From Eupeodes corollae (taxonomy: Eukaryota > Arthropoda > Insecta > Diptera > Syrphidae), in contig NC_079147.1 of NCBI RefSeq assembly GCF_945859685.1, positions 86,296,315 through 86,360,314 on the forward strand: a stretch of 64,000 nt of DNA. Direction: 5' to 3'. A model generated the notes under the pieces. The model was not told the origin of the DNA and searched no databases. It saw only the letters and a program-made list of their open reading frames with translations. The position numbers were made by a program, and so were the translations under genes. Shown here in pieces: positions 57,105 to 64,000 of the stretch (positions are counted from its first letter, which is position 1; each line of letters opens with the position of its first letter).

Positions 57105-57402
57105 AATATTAAAAGCGGTATAAAATTTTGGTTAACCCTAAATATCTCACGAACCAATAATGCTAGAGACTTGAATTAAATTTTATATTATATATTGTAA
57201 CGTGATACAAAAAATGTATGCTTTTGGGGAAAAAATCCAATTATGTTTTTAAAAAAACTGAAAACAAATGTATCACCTTGAAAATTGTACGAATAAAAAA
57301 TGGTTCTATCTCCAAAACAATTTCGTGCAACGAAAAATAACGTTTAAACATCTGGAAAAATTTTGAGAAAAATCTAATTGACAGTTTTTTTTTTCTAAAA
57401 AA

Positions 57403-59282
57403 CTAGCGGCTCGGTACGTTCTTCGTATACAAAATTGATAATTAAGTTTATTTATTCAAAAAAAAAATATTGTACATTTCTAGCTATTTAAAAGTCAAAA
57501 TGACCCAAATGATATATTGTTTATATTATATTTATCAGCAAAGAGTAAAAACTAAAAAATAAAAAAAAATTGGGTACTCTTACTATGGTGGGGCTAAATG
57601 GGCAAGTCTAAAACAGTTGGATAAACAATATTTTTAGTTTTCCATTTTGAGAATTAATAAATAAACAGTTGGGTGTACCGACTTTTGAACAGGCAACATA
57701 AAGTTGGCCATGTGAAAAACATGAAGTGTTTGCCCTTGGGTCTTATTTCTGAACATCGCAATTGATAAACAAAGGGTATTGTAATCTTTTGAATTCAAAT
57801 GGCATGTCAGTTCGAATCATAGGGGTACGTGGCATCAAACACACTTCTCCTTTTGATTTACCAGTTAAGATTGTAGCTTTAATCAAATTTGGTAATAACT
57901 TTTTTACTGCCAATCTGGTGCTATTACACAATTTTGTTGGATTAATATTTTGCAATAATATAATCAAAGAACCAATTTTCAGATTCAAGCAATGCGGTGG
58001 TATACCAGCTGGTTCCAATGAATTTAAAAATTTAATTTGATAATTCATTGCCTCATCTTGATTCATAACACTTTCAATTGATTTGTAGGTCTGACTACAC
58101 CTGACAGTTTCGCTTGAATATGAAAACTAATGGCATTGATATGAATGTTTTTCGGTGCTAAAATGGTGCGTTCTCTCAACCAATCATGATTTCTGTAATT
58201 CCGAAAAATATTCAGAAAAACACATTAAATTAACTCATCTATAGATTGTGAAATTGTACAAAAATTGTTCGGTATAGTGATCAATCCATTAGTACTGTCG
58301 ATTGTTGTTTTGCCATCACCAATTTCTAACAATTGTGTTGATAACTCATGGGCAGTTGCTTCATTCAGTGTCAATTTTTGTACATATCTCCAAGGAACTG
58401 ATGACTTCAAACAGGCGTTTATTTCATCAATAGGAGTTGATCGAGGAATCACAGGCTATGTTTCACAAAAGTCCCCTGAAAACAATGTCGGAGCACCACC
58501 AAAAAGCTGTTGTCTACCGCGTAAATCTTGCATTGTTCGATTAAATGCTTCTATTGATTGTTTATTCACCATTGTGCACTCATCCCATAAAATAATTGAC
58601 GTTAATCGCAGAACTTTTGCCACAGCAGAATTTCTCGACATATTGCAAGGAGTTTCAATCAGCCGTACATTCAATGGCAATTTTAATGCAGAGTGTGCGG
58701 TCCGACCACCTTCTAATGATGTAGCAGCAATTCCCGAAGACGCAAGTGTCAATTCAATTTTCTGCTCCGATCGAATAGTCACTGAAATCAATGAAACAAC
58801 GAAAGTTTTGCCAGTACCACCAGGTGCATCCAAGACATATAATCCAACTGTATTATTGGAAACGGCTTGCATGATTGTGTCATACACATGTTTTTGTTGA
58901 ATATTCAATTTGGTTATATTCTATTAGAACTGAACTCCTGCTCACGTTGCAATTCACGATCAAAAAATCATGTATTTCACGATTTAGTGCGGTCATACGC
59001 AATTGTGTTAATGCTTTATTTATAATCGTTAGACACATATCTTCAATTATTATTACAGCTTCGTTGTACATTTCCAAGGAAATCAACAAATCGGGATTTC
59101 TTTAAGTATTAGTATACAAATTGTTTGTATATGGTTGTATAGAAAGATGTTGATCTTACACCTTTCCAAGATTTTCTCTGGACTTCCACGAATAATTCAA
59201 CACCAAAATAAGCCAAATCGGTAAAGGCATTGTTGAGTTATAACATTACAACGCAAAGTGGCATTGATTTTGTATATATAGA
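57403..59282 (-). mobile_element. internally deleted Helitron with both termini
   Basis: On the minus strand the 5' end is TCTATATATACAAAATCAAT (from 59282) and the 3' end is GTACCGAGCCGCTAG (to 57403). The insertion lies between A and T, as Helitrons do (A/TC...CTAG/T). At 1.88 kb it is far shorter than an autonomous element (usually above 5 kb). Rep and the N-terminal helicase parts are gone. A short GC-rich stretch precedes CTAG, though a strong terminal hairpin is not obvious. Confidence 0.85.
57608..59107 (-). pseudogene. Helitron PIF1-like helicase, 3' half, broken
   Basis: Minus-strand helicase blocks: an N-terminal flank at 58880-59107; VLDAPGGTGKTFVVSLISV (Walker A) and IILWDECTMVNKQSIEAF (Walker B) and GGAPTLFSGDF (motif III) at 58456-58908; then TPIDEINACLKSSVPW (58225-58452); EPAGIPPHCLNLKIGSLIIL and NSTRLAVKKL (57743-58066); and finally CFSHGQLYVACSKVGTPNCL near 57690, ending at a TAG at 57608-57610. 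Frameshifts near 58.9, 58.45 and 58.2 kb and a gap before the C-terminal motif break it. No Rep domain is present. Confidence 0.87.
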
Positions 59283-60326
59283 TAGAAACAAAAAAAAACA
59301 TTACTCAAAGTTGCTAAAAATTGAATTTTGACTCAAATAACTTTTTAAAAGCCTAAGACATTGGCTTTAAACTGATTATATTTTTTTTTTAATATTGTTG
59401 TCAACATTCAGTTACATTTTGAGAAAAATCGAATTGTCAGTTTTTTTTACAAAAAAAAACCTAACAAAAAACATTACTCAAAGTTGGTAAAAATTTAACT
59501 TCGACTCAATTATCTTTTCAAAAATTTTAGATTATGGCTTCTAACTTATTGTAATCATATAAGAAATATTATTTTTAACATTCAGTAACATTTTGAGAAA
59601 AATCGAATTGACAGTTTGTTATACAAAAAATAAAAACCTAAAAAATAATTAACAAAAGTTGGTAAAAACTGATTTCGACTAAAATATCTTTTCAAAAACT
59701 ACATTAGATTCAAACTAATGTCCTTTAATAATTATGGTTTTGAGCATTCGATAAAATTTTGAAAAAAATCTAATAAACAGTTCTTTTTTAACAAAAAAAT
59801 AAATACCTTTAAAAATTTAAAAAAGTTCGTGATCGTTGATATTTGACAAAAATATCTTTTCAAAAATTTAAGATAAAGACTTCAAATTAATTTTATTTTA
59901 TAAAAAATATTGTTTTCAACATTTAGTATTTTCTTTTTTATCTAAAAGTCAGTATTTTTCATGAAAAAAAGTACATAAATTTGGTAAAAATTGATGTTCG
60001 GTTCTCGATATCTCGTGAATAATAGAAAACATTGGCTTCAAACTAGTTTCATTCATCCAATTTGTATTTGTGTATATTAAAAACAAACATTTAAGAAGTT
60101 CTTCTTCAATTGGTAAAAATTGTGTTTCGAATAAAAATCCCGTTAACCAAAATATATTTTGAAATCAAACTCTTTTATCATATGAAAAATATTGTTTGTA
60201 ATTTTAAAATTTTTAAGAATAATTTAACTGGTAACTTTTTTGACAAAACACGAAAACCAACAAGCGTTTTTAGCAAGACAAATCGACAGACCGGATGGGA
60301 AGTTATCGGTTATAGGTTGCATCCCA

Positions 60327-61261
60327 TTTTTGACGAAAAAGTTGTATAAGGACTACCATAATTATTTGTGTTAAAAAAAATGTATAAGTTTGACGCCAAT
60401 TGTAACGTAGTACCAAGTAAGTTTAAACTAGAAAAAGTAGTAAGCCAACGGTTTTTTATAAATAAATAAACAAATAATAAATAAAAAACTAATACAAAAT
60501 AAGCGTTTGTGCAAAAATTAAAAACCTCATCATTTTTTTACTAAAAATTCGTAAAGACTAATTTTACATTCGAATATCTTATGAATAAATATCTTTTTCC
60601 TAAACAACATTTTTGTCAACAGTTAATAATATATATTAAAAAGAAATCCAATTGACAATTTACTAAAAATTGGTACAAATTTGAATTTGAAAATTTTCAG
60701 GGCGCACCAATGGGACATATGTATATGAGTCGAACTTAATCCTCTTTTTTCAAGTTTACTCGTCACTTCACTTAAAATACTATCACATTTTTCAATTAGC
60801 TTTCAAAAATTTATACAAGACAAAATCAGGGATTTTTTCCGAAGCTCAATTTTTGATGATAACCTATGAATTTTTTTTATATATGTAGCTTAAAATAATA
60901 ATCATTTTTTTTTTCAAAAGCATCGTAGCGATGAGTTTTTTTAAAGTTTGACCACTGCTGACAAGTGACGGTAAAGAAAGTTATGTCTTAGGTTAGGTGG
61001 CACGCTCAGATGGTTAACGATTTCAGCCATCTAAGCGTATAAAGAAGCTACTTATTAGTTATGATAATTTTTCTTTTAGAGTTTCTTTATATGGCAACGA
61101 CTTCAGTACAATTACCATTCGATATTTTATTTTAAAATGTACCCCCAAATATTTTACTTAATAAGCTTGGCTATAGCTTTTGTGATGAATGCTTTCAGAA
61201 TTTTAAATTGAAGACAGACGATTATGATTAATAAATAAAATTCATTTTGTATGTAAATTAA
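60327..61261. other. spacer downstream of cuticle gene 3
   Basis: AT-rich, no gene. Around 60997-61035 the motif GATGGTTAACG..CAGCCATC forms a short imperfect inverted repeat and looks faintly tRNA-like, but I could not fold it into a tRNA. Confidence 0.4.
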
Positions 61262-61271
61262 TTTATTTATT
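61262..61271 (-). terminator. polyadenylation signals of cuticle gene 3
   Basis: Two overlapping AATAAA hexamers on the minus strand (61262-61267 and 61266-61271), about 65-75 bases past the stop codon. Confidence 0.8.
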
Positions 61272-61336
61272 CCATTATCAATAGTCAGACTTTATCTAAT
61301 ATACAGTTGGCACGGCGCGCGCGTTAGCGTTTACGT

Positions 61337-62126
61337 TTAGTATGCATACGAGATGAGTGGTGATGCAAAACTTGTCTTCACTATCGCTGGTCCTGAGCTG
61401 TATATAGCTGGGCCGTGAGCGTAAGTCAATGGAGCTGGGGCGGCAGCATAAGCGAGTGGTGCTGGAGCAGCCTTTAACAAAGCTGGGGCAGCAGAGTAAG
61501 CAAATGGTGCGGCCTTCAACAAAGCTGGGGCGGCAGCGTAAGCGAGTGGTGCTGGAGCAGACTTAAGCAAAGCTGGGGCAGGGGCGTAAGCTAGTGGAGC
61601 TGGGGCAGCAGCATAAGCAAGTGGTGCTGGTGCGGCCTTCAATAAAGCTGGTGCTGGTGCGGCATAAGCAAGAGGTGCTGGAGCAGCCCTGATCAACGCT
61701 GGAGCAGCAGCAACTGCCTTAACAGCAACACCAAGAGGCTCACGACGGACAACAGCATTGAATCCATTGACTGAGTCAGCAGAGTAGTCCACAATACGTC
61801 TGTAGCCATCAGCATCGTTCAACGAGTATTGACCACGTACAACATCTCCTTCACGGGTCTCGACCTGGTTCTTGCTGTCGCCAGAAAGCGCATCTTGCAC
61901 ATCGTATCCATAGCTGTACTGTGGGTATGGGTCGTAGGGTTCAGCTCTAGCCAAGAGTGGCTGGGCGACAGCAAGTGGAGCTGCGGGCAGAAGTCCGGCA
62001 CTAGCAACAGCGACGCAAGCGAAGAAAGCAATAAACTAAAAATAAAAACAAAAACAAAAATCACTCGATTAATTTATGCAACTCGAATAAAATGTGGCAA
62101 GTTCTCGGACGTACCTTGAATGCCAT
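61337..62126 (-). CDS. RR-2 cuticle protein, Ccp84A-type (gene 3)
   Basis: Exon 1 is 62115-62126 (MAFK), the intron is 62036-62114 (GTACGT..TTAG, 79 bp), and exon 2 is 61337-62035, giving 236 residues. Signal peptide FIAFFACVAVASAG, then LLPAAPLAVAQPLLARAEPY and the RR-2 chitin-binding domain: QYSYGYDVQDALSGD, VETREGDVVRGQYSL, DADGYRRIVDYSADSVN, GFNAVVRREPLG. The long tail of PAPLAYAAAPALLKAA repeats ends SFASPLISYAY, like genes 1 and 2. More diverged than genes 1 and 2 are from each other, with a longer Ala/Pro tail. Intact. It is separated from gene 2 by about 18 kb of transposon-rich DNA. Confidence 0.95.
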
Positions 62127-62196
62127 ATTAGATTTGTTTGATTTTTATTTTGTTGATTGATAGTGGGTTGATTGTGTTGATTGAACAGTTAGTTCG

Positions 62197-62232
62197 TACT
62201 GATTTCAATTCGATTGTGACAAAGCTTTTATA
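62197..62232 (-). promoter_or_regulatory. core promoter of cuticle gene 3
   Basis: Minus-strand TATAAAAG at 62225-62232 and an initiator TCAGTA with its A at 62200, again 32 bp apart. The 5' UTR is about 74 nt. Confidence 0.85.
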
Positions 62233-64000
62233 GCAGCTTATCGATAGCAGCCTAGCTAAAAACCTACTTCAAATCGGATCAATTCCTACCCCAAATTTGA
62301 AGTATCGCAGTCGTACACTTGTGGAATGTGACAATGTGGTGGGTTTTTTTGTTTCATTTGTTTGTGCAAAAGAACGTTTTAAGTGCAAGGTCATCCCGCC
62401 GCCGCCGCAGTAATGAGTAAATTTCAATGCAAATTCCAATCGAATTGCTTAAATCCTCATAACATAAGCACTTCTTGTTTTCCAATTAAAAGTCGTCGTC
62501 TTTCATGTATCGTGGTCTGTTTGAACAAAAAAAGTATCTTGACCTTCCGCATTGCGATGAAGATGTCGGCAAAACAGCACAGCGTGAAATTCCAGTTTCT
62601 TCCTTTGACGGTTCGTCTGCGATGCAATCTTCGAATGTAAGGAATATGAACTTGAATGTTAATTCGGTGAGAGGTGTTTTTCCAGTGCACTGCCGATGCA
62701 AATCAAAAGCTGTATGCATTTGTTAGTGAAATGAGCAGAAGCTGATGGTAGAGAAACAGAAAGGATATTAAATAATTATATAGCACCTGAATTCTCGGAT
62801 GGAAGGGGAGCTGAAAAATGGAAAGACGAATGAAATAAGAAATAAAAGCAAGGATAACGAACAAGTGAATGGGATGAAAAAGGTGCTTAGGTCGATTAGG
62901 GCTTGAAAACGTAATGCTTATATTAACTAGGTCGTTCTGGGTCTTTTGAAATTATAAACGTAAAGGCTGAAAATAACTTTAAGTGGTTGATGTACCATTA
63001 AATGGGAAAAGGTTGACTGTTTGTTTTTCGTACAACTTTAATCAAAATATGTAAACATTGGAATAAGTTATACTTTAAAAGTAATTTCTAGCGTTACAAA
63101 GTTTTTTTTTTATATATTCTTATATCAATTTTTATTTTGACTTAATTAAAATTTCACAAAATATTATATATTTAATAAACTATCCTAGAAGATGTTGGAT
63201 AATTTAAAGAAAAACTATGGAATAAAGTTTTTTACTTGCATAAAAGGAAATTGTGAACAAATAAGTATGAAAAACTTAATATAATATAATGGAATAATTT
63301 TTGTTTCTGGCATCTGAAAAATTGGATTTTTCTTAAAACTGAACAGCAACAATATTTTGCATATGATAAAATAAGTACCACTTCAATATCGTTTTTATTT
63401 TATAAAACATTTAAAGTTGAATATTGTTTTAAAATTTTACTAAATTATTAAAACGATGGTAAAATAAAATAAAATTAAAGACAATGTCATATGTCTTTAT
63501 TTTTCCTGAATACTCGAGGAGGAATGAATTTGTACCAATTTTATTAGTATTTTTTGAGTTTTTATATTGAGTAAGAAAACTGCTACTTAGATTTTTCTAA
63601 AAATGTGATCAATTTGTTTTATTTGTGAATAGCCCGTAAGTTGAATTTTGTTCAAATTTCTACGTGTGTGTGTCACGTCACAATGCATAAATAAGTAATT
63701 TAATTTTAATTTAGTATTTGGTTTCAAAGAAATTTTTCACTAATTTATTGATTGATTTTCAATAACGTACTTTCTGTAAAATGATCAATACTTTCCGTTT
63801 AAAAAATTCGCACTTATAGCATTGATATTATAGCATAAGTTTTATGTTTTGGTATGGAAATAAATACTAAACGGCTTTGGATACTACCTTCATAATATCT
63901 AAACTGCTATAATTATGAAATCGACTTTAAAAAAATAATGGAGGTAATTAACCAAAGAGGATCTTAAAACGTTATGCTGGTTAGTAATTTGGAAGCGGGA
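62233..64000. other. upstream of cuticle gene 3 to window end
   Basis: 62.38-62.73 kb is less AT-rich and open in four frames on both strands (61-85 codons each) but matches no known protein. It may be regulatory DNA or a decayed exon. CCGCCGCCGCCGC occurs at about 62397-62408. The remainder to 64000 is AT-rich with no recognisable gene. Proboscipedia would be expected further right if fly gene order holds. Confidence 0.4.

Larger units (their letters stand above)
57105..60326 (+). mobile_element. minisatellite-bearing MITE, copy D, split by a Helitron
   Basis: Two parts, 57105-57402 and 59283-60326, flank the Helitron. The left part carries TTTTGGTTAACCCTAAATAT and the first repeat unit. 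The right part carries three to four units (TCAAATA-type block near 59333, 59506, 59680 and 59847, period about 174 bp) and the end GACCGGATGGGAAGTTA at about 60310-60326. Closing the Helitron gap restores a normal unit, GACAGTTTTT..AAAAAA..ACATTACTCAAAG. The left terminus is truncated. Confidence 0.8.

Noticed and set aside
58265..58900. 211-codon plus-strand open frame
   Set aside because: It is the antisense of the Helitron helicase, which carries Walker A and B motifs on the minus strand.
60990..61040. Possible tRNA gene
   Set aside because: Only one stem-like inverted motif could be made. There are no convincing A and B boxes or acceptor stem.

Overview
This is a piece of an insect nuclear genome, almost certainly a higher fly (Diptera) with a large, AT-rich, transposon-packed genome. 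The anchor is a minus-strand exon at about 13.45-14.47 kb. It encodes the N-terminal part of the Hox protein Labial, ending in the hexapeptide motif YKWMQL and a perfect GTAAGT splice donor. Three RR-2 cuticle-protein genes (39.5-40.2 kb +, 42.2-42.9 kb -, 61.3-62.1 kb -) lie on the 5' side of labial. In Drosophila the Ccp84A/Edg84A cuticle genes sit between labial and proboscipedia in the Antennapedia complex, so this window is the labial-cuticle interval of the ANT-C in another, TE-inflated fly. The species cannot be named from the sequence.

Layout. 1-13.44 kb is the first intron of labial. The homeobox exon is not in the window, so the intron is longer than 13.4 kb. It holds a hAT-like element with an exact 8-bp target duplication, a LINE remnant with a TTA-flanked MITE inside it, three tRNA-derived SINEs and a second LINE with nested insertions. 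13.45-15.1 kb is labial exon 1 and its 5' flank. 16.60-20.24 kb is a 3.6-kb foldback palindrome built of about 135-bp repeats and flanked by a perfect 9-bp duplication. 20.6-37.6 kb is a transposon graveyard: three decayed mariners, a truncated Ty3/gypsy element, LINEs, a second hAT-like copy and a Tigger/pogo element split by a minisatellite-bearing MITE. 39.4-43.0 kb holds two convergent cuticle genes with a LINE between them. 44.5-60.4 kb is again mobile DNA: SINE head, LINE, further minisatellite MITEs, a third hAT-like copy, a 200-N gap, another mariner, an RTE-like LINE and a deleted Helitron with both termini recognisable. 61.3-62.3 kb is the third cuticle gene.

How it works together. 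Only labial and the three cuticle genes look functional. The cuticle genes share one architecture: TATAAAAG, an initiator 32 bp downstream, a 12-nt first coding exon (MAFK), a 71-79 bp intron and one long second exon. Every transposon coding region seen is broken. The most unusual structures are the giant foldback element, the MITE family carrying 174-bp tandem repeats (one copy split by the Helitron), and a SINE family whose 3' end resembles that of an RTE-like LINE in the same window.
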